Shown here one piece after another: positions 26,892-36,977 of a stretch of 64,000 nt of DNA. The DNA comes from Winogradskyella schleiferi (GTDB lineage Bacteria > Bacteroidota > Bacteroidia > Flavobacteriales > Flavobacteriaceae). The notes below the pieces were generated by a model. The model had not been told where the DNA came from and made no database searches. It saw nothing but the letters and a program-made list of their open reading frames with translations. Where the stretch lies: contig NZ_CP053351.1 in the NCBI RefSeq assembly GCF_013394655.1, positions 3,636,001-3,700,000 of the forward strand, in the 5' to 3' direction. Position 1 is the first letter of the stretch. Every line of letters begins with the position of its first letter. The translations under genes and the position numbers were made by a program.

Positions 26892-29800
26892 ATGAAAAAA
26901 ACTTACATTTTTTACTTTTTGGTAGCCCTTTTCTCGTTAGGATATAGTCAGGCGCCTATTGTAACTATAGACCGCGCCAACATTGTTGGCCCTACTGCAA
27001 GTGGTAATGATCCCTCAATATCTTCTCTGGGATTAACGAGGGGCTCAGGAGTGAATTTGGCTACTGCTGCTGCTGCAAATTTCACATCGAATTCTTGGAA
27101 TGCAACTTCACAAGCGCAGGCTGAATCAAACAATGAATTTATACAATGGTCAGTAACTGCAAGTGCAAGTAACAGCATCGAAATCACCGAAATAGATATC
27201 AGAAACAGAAAAAATGTTAATGGCCCAGCAAATTGGCAAATTTTCTATAGTATAGATAATTTTGCTACCGCTGGAATTCCTATTACCCCTATTCAAACTT
27301 CAGCTGATACAGCGACTAACTACAATTTTAACGGGTTAAGTATAATTTCAGGAATTGCTGAAACTGTAACTTTTAGATTATATGCATGGAACGCAGTTAA
27401 TGATGGTGGTTGGTTTAGAATTGCAGGAAGAAATGCATGGTCTGGTTTTGGAATAGCAACTCCCGGAATTAGACTAACTGGAACAGTTACCACTACAGCT
27501 GTCTTTGATACTGAATCAATTATTGACGCAACTACTTTTGACCCTACAGATAATATAAACTACACATCATATAATGTTACATCAGGATTAAATACCACAA
27601 ATGCTATAAAAATAGGCGAATTTGCTATTTTAGATGGCGGCGATGATTTAGTAGATGCTGATAATGTAGGTACAATTTTAACTGATTTAGAATTTAATAT
27701 CTCCAATAGTTCTTACCTTTCTGCTTTAGCAATTTTTGATGGAACAACCAATATTTCTGAGGTTACCGTTTCTTCCGATACAGCAACTTTTTCTGGACTC
27801 ACGGGTTTAACTGCAGCAGACAATAGTGTTAAAACCTTTGATGTCTATGCAACCTTCAGTTCTACAGTTATGGATAATGAACAAATTCAACTTTCCATAA
27901 CCTCTGTATCTGCAGATCCTATTTTGGGATCTACTTTTGCGGCCTTTGACGCCGGAGGCGCACAAACATCAATTGCAGGTGATGATAATAGAATTGAGGT
28001 CACAGTAAGTAATGTTGTTTTTGATCAGCAACCTACGGATTCATTTCAATTTGAAATTATGACGCCTTTCCCAACTATTATTGCTGTTGATGCTAATGGC
28101 AATCAAGATTTAGACTACAATCAAAGTTTTAGTGTCATATCTTCTGGCTCTATGGATCCGTCGCCCATTATTTATACTATGACTAATGGACTGGCAACCT
28201 TTGATACCATAGTATTTATAGAAAAAGAAACTGTAACCACTCTTGTTGCTTTTGGTGGTCCTTATTTTGCCGCTAGCTCTTCTTTTAATATAGCGGGTCC
28301 ATTAATTACTTTAGCCGAACAAGATTTTGACAATACCACTCCTGAATGGACATACACAACTGATGTAGCTACTTTTGATAATGGATGGGGATTAGATGGC
28401 TACTATGGCGTTATTGATAGCGCAATTGCTACACCATTAGATAATCCTTCATTCTCAAATAACATTTTTGGTGAGAATGATTTAAATGACGAAGGCGATA
28501 ACGGCACTACTGGCTTTGCTACTATTACTTTTGATTCCATTGATATTACAAGTTACAATGATGTTACATTGTCTTTTGATTGGGATGTGCATGGTTATGT
28601 AAATAATTCTGATGATGCGCGATATAGATTAATTTATGACGGTGTTAACCAACCCCTCGTATTTTTATTAGATGGTAATGGCACTATAGATACAGATGAA
28701 GGTACTGTGACCGTTAATATCCCTAATTCAGTAAATACCGTTGCATTGCAAGTTAGTGTAAGGAATAACGGCAATAATGGCTATTCTGGATTTGACAATT
28801 TCAAATTAACTAGTGTATTTGATGGTTTACTGTATACTGATAACGGTTGGTCACCGAATGCACCCTCAATTTCAACAGGAAGTGATAATGCTTACGTACT
28901 TGATGGTACCTACAATGTAGGAACTAACATTGAAATCAATAATTTATTTATTAATAGCGCAGCAACCACAACGGTCTCTGCTGGACAATCAATTGTAACA
29001 ACAACCGGTTTAGTTAATGAGGGTATTTTAGAGTTAAACTCAGTCTCAACTTCATATTCGAGTTTAATTAGTGATAATGTTATAGGCGATGTAGTTTATA
29101 ATAGACATGTCAATCAATTTATTGGTAGTGGCTCATCAACTGGTGCTAATGATTTAGTTTCGGCGCCTGTAACTAGTAGTACACAAACATTTTTAGCCCT
29201 TAGAACTGCCAATCCAGATATTCCATTCGGAACTATAGACGGTGTGCCTTCATTTTTATTTGGACCATTTGATAACGATACAGACACCTTCATTAATTTT
29301 ACTGCCGCAGATGACAATACGATTATTTCTTCTGGCATAGGTTATAGAACAGCCTCTACAGAGCCTACTGGATCATTATTTAGATTTGTTGGAAATGTGG
29401 AATCAGGGCCAATAACAACTCCTATATCAGTGGGTGCAGGTAACATTTTTAATCTCGTAGGAAATCCATACCCGTCATATATTGAACTCTCGGCATTCTT
29501 AGCAGCTAATAACAGTGAATTTAATCCTATCAATTCGGGAGTATATGGTTATGACGGATCAGCTACAGATGGTTATACTATTTGGAATCAGGCATATTCA
29601 GATGCCAATCCTAATGCAGCTATAACACCAGGCCAAGGGTTTCTTATCGCTTCTAAAGTAGGCGGAGGAACTATATCTTTTACACCTGCCATGAGAACGA
29701 TAGGTACAACTGATGATTTTATTGCCGGAAGATCTAGCCAAAACCTAGCTCATGTTGAGCTTCAATTATCTAAAGGAAATTCTTCTTATAATACCAACTT

Positions 29801-30434
29801 ATATTTTAACGATAATGCCTCATTAGGTATGGACCCTGGTTATGACTCTGCATTGTTTGATGAAACGACGCCAAGTTTTGCATTGTATTCTCATTTAATT
29901 GAAGACAACCTAGGAAAAGATTTTGCCGCACAGGCGGTAAGCTATTCAGACCTTAACAATGTGACATTTCCATTAGGAATAAATATAGCACAAGGCGAAC
30001 AAGCTGTAGTCAGTATTTCTGAAAGCGACATTCCAGAAGGAACTTCAGTGATACTAGAAGACAACGTAACTAATACCTTTACTAATTTATTGGAAAGCGA
30101 TTACACATTTACGCCTGCCACAACATTAAATGCAACGGGTAGATTCTATGTCCATTTCTATAGCGGAACTTTAGGACTCAATGACGTTAGTTTAGAAAGT
30201 ATCGAAATATACACTAATGCAAATGCTAAAACGGTTGTAGTGAAAGGTCAGTTAGAAAACAAAACAACTGTTAAGCTATATGATATTCAAGGGAGAGTTG
30301 TAAGTGCTCAACTAACGGAATCTAAAAACTCAGAGCATAGCATTGATGTTTCTAATCTTGCCGCTGGTATTTATGTGGTTGAATTACAAAGTAATTCTGG
30401 TCACATTAAATCTCAAAAGGTTATTATCAGATAG
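26892..30434 (+). CDS. Large secreted protein with T9SS type A sorting domain (paralog 1)
   Basis: 1180 residues. A signal peptide (MKKTYIFYFLVALFSLGYSQ) leads into beta-rich, Asp/Thr/Asn-rich modules. Residues ~200-400 form a module shared with the gene at 30789 (DPTDNINYTSYN, MDNEQIQLSIT, DDNRIEVT). Residues ~470-640 look like a jelly-roll or MAM-type module (EQDFDNTTPEW, SFDWDVHGYV). Residues ~720-1090 are the conserved region preceding the tail in all three paralogs (NLVGNPYPSYIEL, TPGQGFLI, DDFIAGRSS). The last ~80 residues are the type A sorting domain (VKLYDIQGRVV, LAAGIYVVEL, SQKVIIR). It should cross the outer membrane by T9SS and stay on the surface or be released. No enzyme motif is recognised. 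Confidence 0.9.
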   Translation: MKKTYIFYFLVALFSLGYSQAPIVTIDRANIVGPTASGNDPSISSLGLTRGSGVNLATAAAANFTSNSWNATSQAQAESNNEFIQWSVTASASNSIEITEIDIRNRKNVNGPANWQIFYSIDNFATAGIPITPIQTSADTATNYNFNGLSIISGIAETVTFRLYAWNAVNDGGWFRIAGRNAWSGFGIATPGIRLTGTVTTTAVFDTESIIDATTFDPTDNINYTSYNVTSGLNTTNAIKIGEFAILDGGDDLVDADNVGTILTDLEFNISNSSYLSALAIFDGTTNISEVTVSSDTATFSGLTGLTAADNSVKTFDVYATFSSTVMDNEQIQLSITSVSADPILGSTFAAFDAGGAQTSIAGDDNRIEVTVSNVVFDQQPTDSFQFEIMTPFPTIIAVDANGNQDLDYNQSFSVISSGSMDPSPIIYTMTNGLATFDTIVFIEKETVTTLVAFGGPYFAASSSFNIAGPLITLAEQDFDNTTPEWTYTTDVATFDNGWGLDGYYGVIDSAIATPLDNPSFSNNIFGENDLNDEGDNGTTGFATITFDSIDITSYNDVTLSFDWDVHGYVNNSDDARYRLIYDGVNQPLVFLLDGNGTIDTDEGTVTVNIPNSVNTVALQVSVRNNGNNGYSGFDNFKLTSVFDGLLYTDNGWSPNAPSISTGSDNAYVLDGTYNVGTNIEINNLFINSAATTTVSAGQSIVTTTGLVNEGILELNSVSTSYSSLISDNVIGDVVYNRHVNQFIGSGSSTGANDLVSAPVTSSTQTFLALRTANPDIPFGTIDGVPSFLFGPFDNDTDTFINFTAADDNTIISSGIGYRTASTEPTGSLFRFVGNVESGPITTPISVGAGNIFNLVGNPYPSYIELSAFLAANNSEFNPINSGVYGYDGSATDGYTIWNQAYSDANPNAAITPGQGFLIASKVGGGTISFTPAMRTIGTTDDFIAGRSSQNLAHVELQLSKGNSSYNTNLYFNDNASLGMDPGYDSALFDETTPSFALYSHLIEDNLGKDFAAQAVSYSDLNNVTFPLGINIAQGEQAVVSISESDIPEGTSVILEDNVTNTFTNLLESDYTFTPATTLNATGRFYVHFYSGTLGLNDVSLESIEIYTNANAKTVVVKGQLENKTTVKLYDIQGRVVSAQLTESKNSEHSIDVSNLAAGIYVVELQSNSGHIKSQKVIIR

Positions 30435-30458
30435 GTTTCTATTTAATAAATTAATCTT

Positions 30459-30487
30459 AAAAACGCATCCTAATGGATGCGTTTTTT
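30459..30487 (+). terminator. Rho-independent terminator after T9SS gene 1
   Basis: AACGCATCC and GGATGCGTT pair around a TAAT loop, flanked by an A-run on the left and a T-run on the right. It begins 24 bases after the stop codon. Confidence 0.85.
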
Positions 30488-30622
30488 GTTTTAGACTATT
30501 TTTATTCTAAATATCTTGGGATCAATTATGTAAACGATATTGATTATACTATAAATTGGTTGCCGCTATTTTTAATTAACACACTGTTAATATCTAAATA
30601 AAGTATAAAAACTAAGTTTTAT

Positions 30623-30630
30623 TATATTTG
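30623..30630 (+). promoter_or_regulatory. Candidate -7 element of T9SS gene 2
   Basis: TATATTTG followed by CAA matches the Bacteroidota consensus TAnnTTTG. It lies 158 bases before the ATG; no good TTTG -33 element is visible. Confidence 0.5.
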
Positions 30631-30788
30631 CAATCCCCTATTCTTACAGACTTAATCGCATTTTTTAGTAAATCACGATAAACAATTATACTCTAGCGAC
30701 CATAAGTTTAAATTTGTAAGATATTTCCTTTTTATACATCTTATCCTATTTTTTCAAAAGTTGCGATTTAATTTAATTAATTCTTTTT

Positions 30789-33700
30789 ATGAAAAAATTT
30801 TACACATTATTATTTGCTCTAATGCTTGCAGCCTTATGTTTCGGGCAGACAACGGTATCCTATGATTTCTCTAGCGGAGGAGCTGTAAATGGCCTGAACG
30901 AGGCATCACCTGGAATTGCTCTTGATGCAAATATAGGTTTTGGTAGTTTTAGAAACTCAGGAACTTCAAATCCTGGTATTTTTAGTAGCCAATTACGTCT
31001 ATACCAAAACGCCACCAAAGGAGGTTCAATTATTATTTACGCGAACAACGGTGTAACTATAACTGATATCACAGTTAATGCTTCTGGCACAACCGGTCCT
31101 GCCGGCTACACAGTAGATGGGGGCACTGCAACGAATTTAAGCGCAAGCTCCACTTATACTATTAGCGGTATCTCAGCAACTTCTGAGGTTGAATTTTATC
31201 AAAGAGATGGCTCAAGCTCCAATAGAATATATGTAGATAGTTTTGAGGTTACTTATACTTCAGGTGGTAGCTGCACAGCACCATTTCAAGCCTCTGCTTT
31301 TCAAAGTATTACTTCTAATTCAACTAATGCTGAATTTAGCTTCACAAGAGGTGGAGGTAACGATGTCTTAGTTTTAATGAGAGAAGGTTCTGCGGTTGAT
31401 GCAGATCCAACTAATGGAACAAGTTATACTGCAAATAGTGAATTTAATGGCGCTGGAGCAAGTGAAATAGGCACAGGTAATTTTGTAGTTTTTAATGGTA
31501 ACGATGGGACTTCAAACCCAGGAATTGGTGGACAGAATCTCAATGTTTCGGTTACAGGTCTAACCCCAGACACAACCTATCATTTAGCCATATATGAATA
31601 CAATACTACTGGAACTTGTTATCAATTAGATGAGTTAAGCGAAAGCTTTACAACAGCTGCTGTTACAACAGTACAGTTCGCTAGTACATCTGATGCTGTT
31701 GCAGAAGATGTAGGAACCTATGATTTAGTTATAGAAATTGCAAATGAAGATGCTGCTGCAACAACGTTTGATGTGGTATTAACTTTTGGAGATGCTGCTG
31801 ATATTGCTAGTTACTCAACCCAATCTGAATCCTTTCCTGGAAGTTCAACAACAGACATTACAGTTACGATTACTGTTACCGATGATGCTATTACAGAAGG
31901 AGATGAAGTCTTTACTTTCGAACTACAGAATGTGGCTGGCGGAAATAGTGCAGCCGCTGGAACTAACAATTCTTTTGATTTGACAATTTTAGCTAGTGAC
32001 GCTCCAACTACAGGAACTTTATACGATGCGGACTTTTCCAATGATGGTGATGGATTCCCAGCCCACAGTGATGCTTCACCACCTGCTGCTGGTCCAGCTT
32101 TTGCTGGTCCGTTTGGGTCTTCTTTTAATCATTGGACACTATCCTATGATACTACACCTGGAACCGATGGAACTGATAATACCTTTGAAGTTTCCGGTGG
32201 TGAATTACAAACTAGAGATTGGGGCGGACAGGGTATTTTCACCAGTCAAAGCATTAACGTTTCTGGAGTATCTTCTGTGGATATATCAGCAACTGGTTTA
32301 GACGTTGACGCCAATCAAGATGAATTTACTTATTTCTACATTTTAGATGGTGGTTCTAGAGTTGAAACAATTGTATCTTCAGGAGACGGAGATCCTGTAA
32401 ATTATTCTATTGTTGATTTAGACGTTTCAGGCGCATCAACCTTGGAAGTTGGTTTTGAGTTTTCTGAAAATGGTAGTGATCAAGGTTATGATGTATCCCA
32501 ATTTATTGTTACTGCGGGTTGCACAGCTCCTACGGCCCAAGCCTCTGCTTACAATACAACTGCATTAGGCACAACCTCTGCAACTTTAAATTGGACATCT
32601 GGAGATGGTGATGAAGTGCTAGTAGTCATTAAAGAAGGTACTCCCGTAGATACAGACCCAACTAATGGTACTTCTTATACCGGAAATACTGTTTTCGCTT
32701 CTGGTGACGAAATAGGAACCGGGAATTACGTGGTACAATCTGGTTCAGCAACAAGTTCTGTTAGTGTAACAGGTTTGAATTCTGGAACTTCCTATCATGT
32801 AGCCGTATATGAATACAACACTACTGATACTTGCTATGAGTTAACTGAATTAACAGGGAATTTTACAACAGTTTCCATAAGCAATGACGCCAACATAGTT
32901 GAAGCAAGTTATGACGAACCAGATAATATAAATTATTTAAGTTATAATGCCACAAGTGGACTCGATGTAAGCAATGCTATAAAAATCGCAGAATTTACGA
33001 TTCAAGATTCTGGCGACTCTCCTGCCGACTCTGATAATCTTCCAACGATTTTAAATGAACTTACATTTACAGTTATTGGTGCTGATAATATTGCTGCCTT
33101 GGCACTTATCGATGAATCTGTTTTACCTGAAGTTACTATTTCTGAAATAACAACGGTCACAGCTTCAACAACATTTTCGGGACTCACTATCCAAGCCGAT
33201 GACAATTTATCGCAATCATTTGCCGTTTATGCCACATTTAAAAGTACTGTTACTGATAATGAACAAATACAACTGATCATTACGAATGCGGTCGCAGACG
33301 TTAATAATTCCACATTTGCGGATGCAAATGCTGGAGGCGCTTTTACGTCTATAGACGAGGATGATAACCGAATTGAGGTGACAGCTACAGATTTAATTTT
33401 TGATACCAACACTTCAAATGTAACACGTAACGTAGTGATGGATCCATCACCTACAGTTTTGGCCGTTGATATAAATGCGAATACTGATGAAGATTTTACA
33501 GAAACGGTGAGTCTTACACCTTCTACATCTGGCATATTTAGTCTTTCAGCATCGACGGTAGTGGCACCTGTTTTGGGCATAGCTACATTCGATAATCTTA
33601 AATTAAATGCTATTGGTTCAGGATATACTGTTACCGCAAACTCAAATGGTTTAAATTCGGATACGAGCAATCCGTTTAATGTTACGGCTGCTGTTCCATC

Positions 33701-36700
33701 TCTCATTACAGATTTATTCTTTTCAGAATATATAGAAGGTTCGGGTCAAACTAGGTGTTTGGAGATTTATAATGGTACAGGAGCTAATGTTGACCTTTCT
33801 GATTATTCAATTCGTATGTATTTTAATGGCAGTAGTAGTTTTAATCCTTCAAGCACTATAAACTTATCTGGTACACTATTGGATGGTGATGTTTATGTAA
33901 TTTGTGATAATGATTCTTCACCTACATTTTTAGCCTTGGCAGATTTAACACCGTCATCGTCTTTCTTTAATGGTAATGACGCTGTTTCTTTAGTGAAGTC
34001 TGGAACGAGAATTGATTTAATTGGTAATATTGGTTGTGATCCAGCAAGTGGTGGATGGACTGATTCAGGTAATGGTAATAGCACTTTAGATCAAACCTTA
34101 GTTAGAAATAATAATGTTTGTGGAGGAGCGGCAACAGATGCCACAGGCTGTAATGGGACTTTCCCGACACTTGGTTCTGAATGGACTAGCTTTGCACAGA
34201 ATACCTCCACGAATTTAGGTTCTCATTCAGCCATCTGTTCAGATGTAGCAGATTGTAATACCTTTGGTGGAAACGGAAAAACTGGCTTTGGTGGACCAAT
34301 AGGAAATGGAAGTTTAGAGGTTTGCACGGACTCTGGAACTACTATAGATTTTGAGTTTACAAGAGGTACGAGTGACTTCTTTAACAATGCTATGGTGATA
34401 TACATTGATAGCCAACCTGGCGGTATTGCTAATACAGATAATTTAACAGATTCAGCTGATAGCGGTAGAAGGGCTGTTTCTGGATTTAATGGATCTCAGC
34501 GTGCTTCAGTAATCTTCCCTCCAGGTTTTAGACCTGAGTACGCTTTGGTTGTTAGGAATGACTTCGCTAATCTTTTTGGCATTGTTGAAAACGGTTCTCA
34601 TACGTCTATACAAAATGCAGGTTTATCACCAGAAAATCAGAATAGTGCAGCATCTTATACTTTTAATATCGATTTTGCAAGCATAAATGCTTCCGCAAAT
34701 ACAGAAAGTTTTAACTTTTTAGTTACCTACTTAAATGCAGATAGCGGTTTTAGATCGAATGAATCTATTGGCCGTAATACTGCAGCGGGCAATCCTGGGA
34801 GCAACCCAATTGAAATGCTTACATACTATCAAGTAAATAGCGGAAAGCAAGGTGGTATCGCCAATTCTGATGATAATGGGTCATGGACATCGGATGCGTC
34901 TTGGACCAATGGTAATCCACCATTATTAAATGATGAAGTGATCATTAATCACGCCGTTATATTGGATACGAATTATGAAGCCAATAGTATTAATGTTACA
35001 GCAAGTAATTCATTAACGGTTAACACAGGACAAACTCTATCAGTTTATAGTAACAATCTAGATACTAACGATGGGCTTTTTGGCTCTGGTACTTTAAATG
35101 TTGATGGTAAATTATTAATTTCTGAAGGCGGTTTTACGACCATTACACCATCTTACAATTCCGGTTCAATCTTAGAATACAGGAATATTGATGCAGAATA
35201 TGATCGTTTTAATGAATGGACAGATGGCACTACTGTTGGTCTTGGAGTACCTGATAATATAATAATTGAAAATGCATCATTAGATCTTACAAATGGTTCG
35301 CAAAGTACATTTGAGAATTTTACAGTGGGCACTAACCTTACGCTATTGACTAACGGAAATCTTACTGTTGATCCTAATGAAACCTTATCCATAGGTAACA
35401 ATCTCTTAATTACCAATGGTAGTCTTGATTTAAATTCTAACTCTACAACGTATTCTAGCTTATTAGTTAGTGGTTCCTCTATTGGAGACGTCATATACAG
35501 AAGACATGTTAATACGTTCAGCGATTCTGGTAATGATACTGGTGAAAATGACTTAATTTCTCCACCCGTCACCAATGCAAATCAAACTTTTGAAGCGTTT
35601 AAAGACGCTAATCCTAATATTCCTACTGGCTTAATTGGCGGTGTTCCATCATTTTTGTTTGGCCCTTTTAACAATGAAACTAACGCATACGTTAACTATA
35701 CAAGCGCTGATTATGAAACAGTGTTAACGCCAGGCATTGGTTATCGTTCTGCATCTACCGATACGTCAACATTTACGTTTATTGGAGATGTACAAACAGC
35801 AACGGTTTCAGTAGGCATAAATATTGGCACTGGAAGTATTTGGAATTTAGTGGGCAACCCATATACTACTTACATGAATAGTGGTGCTTTCTTAACTGCA
35901 AACGCTGCAGTTTTAGATGAAGATGCCATAGGTATTTATGGGTACGATGGGTCTGCAGAAAATGGATGGGACATTATTAACTTTAATAACATGAATGAAG
36001 CTGAGAACCTAACACCTGGCCAAGGCTTTTTGTTAGCCGCTGAAGGAACGTCTTTGGTTGAATTCACACCAGTGATGCAAAGAATAGCAGGTGGTGATGA
36101 CTTTATTTCAGGAAGATCAACTGATGCTAATGCCTTTTTAAGATTGACATTGGAGAGTACAGATTCTAATTATCATACTGATTTTTATTTTAATGATAAT
36201 TCTTCACGAATGCTGGATCCTGGTTACGATGCGGCACTTTTCAACGGCTATTTACCTGAATTTTATATGTTTTCTCATTTAGTTGAAAATAATACAGGAA
36301 GAGCCATGGCAATTCAATCGTTGGCTAGCAGTGACTTATCGGATGTTACGGTTCCTATAGGCGTAAATGCCAACCAAGGTGAACAGCTCACTTTTGGAAT
36401 TGGCCAAACAACCTTGCCTAGTTCAGTAAAGGTATATTTGGACGATACCGTTGCTAATACTTCCACATTGTTAACTGCTGGTAATTATACACTTACAGCA
36501 AATACAAACCTTAGTGGCACTGGTCGCTTCTATCTCCGTTTTTCTGAAAGCACGCTTTCTACTTCCACTCCTGATTTAGATCAATTAAGTATCTATTGCT
36601 ATAATGACCATGAGACTATTGTTATTGCAGGTCAGTTATCAGAAGCCACAACTGCAACATTATATGATATACAGGGACGAAAAGTGTTCTCAACACTATT

Positions 36701-36815
36701 GGAAAACACAAATAGTATTCAAACCATTGATGTAAGTAGCTTAAATGCTGGCGTATATGTGGTACAATTAATTAATGGCACACAAACAAAAACGCAAAAA
36801 GTAATTATAAAATAA
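30789..36815 (+). CDS. Giant multidomain secreted protein with T9SS type A sorting domain (paralog 2)
   Basis: 2008 residues. Signal peptide MKKFYTLLFALMLAALCFGQ. Approximate order after it: a beta domain (20-160); a fibronectin-III-like unit (160-292) repeated at 577-697 (both with DPTNGTSYT and YEYNTT); a Calx-beta-like domain (292-407, ITEGDEVFTFEL); a jelly-roll/MAM-like domain (407-577); the module shared with paralog 1 (697-967); a lamin-tail-like domain (970-1100, FFSEYIEGSGQTRCLEIYNG); a further beta module (1154-1354); a beta-helix-like stretch (1360-1557); the conserved pre-tail region (1557-1917, WNLVGNPYTTYM, TPGQGFLLA, DDFISGRST); and the type A sorting tail (1924-2008, ATLYDIQGRKVF, TQKVIIK). 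Probably a surface adhesin or matrix protein; no catalytic motif seen. Confidence 0.9.
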   Translation: MKKFYTLLFALMLAALCFGQTTVSYDFSSGGAVNGLNEASPGIALDANIGFGSFRNSGTSNPGIFSSQLRLYQNATKGGSIIIYANNGVTITDITVNASGTTGPAGYTVDGGTATNLSASSTYTISGISATSEVEFYQRDGSSSNRIYVDSFEVTYTSGGSCTAPFQASAFQSITSNSTNAEFSFTRGGGNDVLVLMREGSAVDADPTNGTSYTANSEFNGAGASEIGTGNFVVFNGNDGTSNPGIGGQNLNVSVTGLTPDTTYHLAIYEYNTTGTCYQLDELSESFTTAAVTTVQFASTSDAVAEDVGTYDLVIEIANEDAAATTFDVVLTFGDAADIASYSTQSESFPGSSTTDITVTITVTDDAITEGDEVFTFELQNVAGGNSAAAGTNNSFDLTILASDAPTTGTLYDADFSNDGDGFPAHSDASPPAAGPAFAGPFGSSFNHWTLSYDTTPGTDGTDNTFEVSGGELQTRDWGGQGIFTSQSINVSGVSSVDISATGLDVDANQDEFTYFYILDGGSRVETIVSSGDGDPVNYSIVDLDVSGASTLEVGFEFSENGSDQGYDVSQFIVTAGCTAPTAQASAYNTTALGTTSATLNWTSGDGDEVLVVIKEGTPVDTDPTNGTSYTGNTVFASGDEIGTGNYVVQSGSATSSVSVTGLNSGTSYHVAVYEYNTTDTCYELTELTGNFTTVSISNDANIVEASYDEPDNINYLSYNATSGLDVSNAIKIAEFTIQDSGDSPADSDNLPTILNELTFTVIGADNIAALALIDESVLPEVTISEITTVTASTTFSGLTIQADDNLSQSFAVYATFKSTVTDNEQIQLIITNAVADVNNSTFADANAGGAFTSIDEDDNRIEVTATDLIFDTNTSNVTRNVVMDPSPTVLAVDINANTDEDFTETVSLTPSTSGIFSLSASTVVAPVLGIATFDNLKLNAIGSGYTVTANSNGLNSDTSNPFNVTAAVPSLITDLFFSEYIEGSGQTRCLEIYNGTGANVDLSDYSIRMYFNGSSSFNPSSTINLSGTLLDGDVYVICDNDSSPTFLALADLTPSSSFFNGNDAVSLVKSGTRIDLIGNIGCDPASGGWTDSGNGNSTLDQTLVRNNNVCGGAATDATGCNGTFPTLGSEWTSFAQNTSTNLGSHSAICSDVADCNTFGGNGKTGFGGPIGNGSLEVCTDSGTTIDFEFTRGTSDFFNNAMVIYIDSQPGGIANTDNLTDSADSGRRAVSGFNGSQRASVIFPPGFRPEYALVVRNDFANLFGIVENGSHTSIQNAGLSPENQNSAASYTFNIDFASINASANTESFNFLVTYLNADSGFRSNESIGRNTAAGNPGSNPIEMLTYYQVNSGKQGGIANSDDNGSWTSDASWTNGNPPLLNDEVIINHAVILDTNYEANSINVTASNSLTVNTGQTLSVYSNNLDTNDGLFGSGTLNVDGKLLISEGGFTTITPSYNSGSILEYRNIDAEYDRFNEWTDGTTVGLGVPDNIIIENASLDLTNGSQSTFENFTVGTNLTLLTNGNLTVDPNETLSIGNNLLITNGSLDLNSNSTTYSSLLVSGSSIGDVIYRRHVNTFSDSGNDTGENDLISPPVTNANQTFEAFKDANPNIPTGLIGGVPSFLFGPFNNETNAYVNYTSADYETVLTPGIGYRSASTDTSTFTFIGDVQTATVSVGINIGTGSIWNLVGNPYTTYMNSGAFLTANAAVLDEDAIGIYGYDGSAENGWDIINFNNMNEAENLTPGQGFLLAAEGTSLVEFTPVMQRIAGGDDFISGRSTDANAFLRLTLESTDSNYHTDFYFNDNSSRMLDPGYDAALFNGYLPEFYMFSHLVENNTGRAMAIQSLASSDLSDVTVPIGVNANQGEQLTFGIGQTTLPSSVKVYLDDTVANTSTLLTAGNYTLTANTNLSGTGRFYLRFSESTLSTSTPDLDQLSIYCYNDHETIVIAGQLSEATTATLYDIQGRKVFSTLLENTNSIQTIDVSSLNAGVYVVQLINGTQTKTQKVIIK

Positions 36816-36830
36816 GACTAAACTATATTT

Positions 36831-36868
36831 AAAAGCACCACATTCTTAATTGAATTGTGGTGCTTTTT
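36831..36868 (+). terminator. Rho-independent terminator after T9SS gene 2
   Basis: AAAAGCACCACA pairs with TGTGGTGCTTTT around an AT-rich loop, followed by TTGTTTT. It begins about 15 bases after the stop codon. Confidence 0.82.
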
Positions 36869-36890
36869 GTTTTAAATAAAGTTATTAACA

Positions 36891-36904
36891 CGAAAACGTT
36901 TTCG
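36891..36904. promoter_or_regulatory. Perfect 14-base palindrome, LacI-family-type operator candidate
   Basis: CGAAAACGTTTTCG is a perfect palindrome centred on CG, as in LacI/GalR-family operators and catabolite-response-like sites. It lies 74 bases upstream of the third T9SS gene and just after the terminator of the second. No LacI-type regulator gene is in the window, so the link is inference. Confidence 0.5.
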
Positions 36905-36977
36905 TTAAGTAAAGGCATATTGTAATTCCTCTTATTGAACTATTTTTAACAAAGTTAACCTATTAATAGTTAAAGAT

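Larger units (their letters stand above)
30435..30788. other. Intergenic region between T9SS genes 1 and 2
   Basis: It contains a hairpin terminator (30459-30487) and a promoter-like TATATTTG (30623-30630). The 158 bases between that motif and the next start make a long, AT-rich leader with no evident hairpin. Confidence 0.6.

Noticed and set aside
33227..33706. 159-codon minus-strand frame within the giant T9SS gene
   Set aside because: The long Thr/Asp/Asn-rich plus-strand protein produces open Val/Ser-rich shadows on the other strand; the plus-strand signal peptide, modules and sorting domain are convincing.
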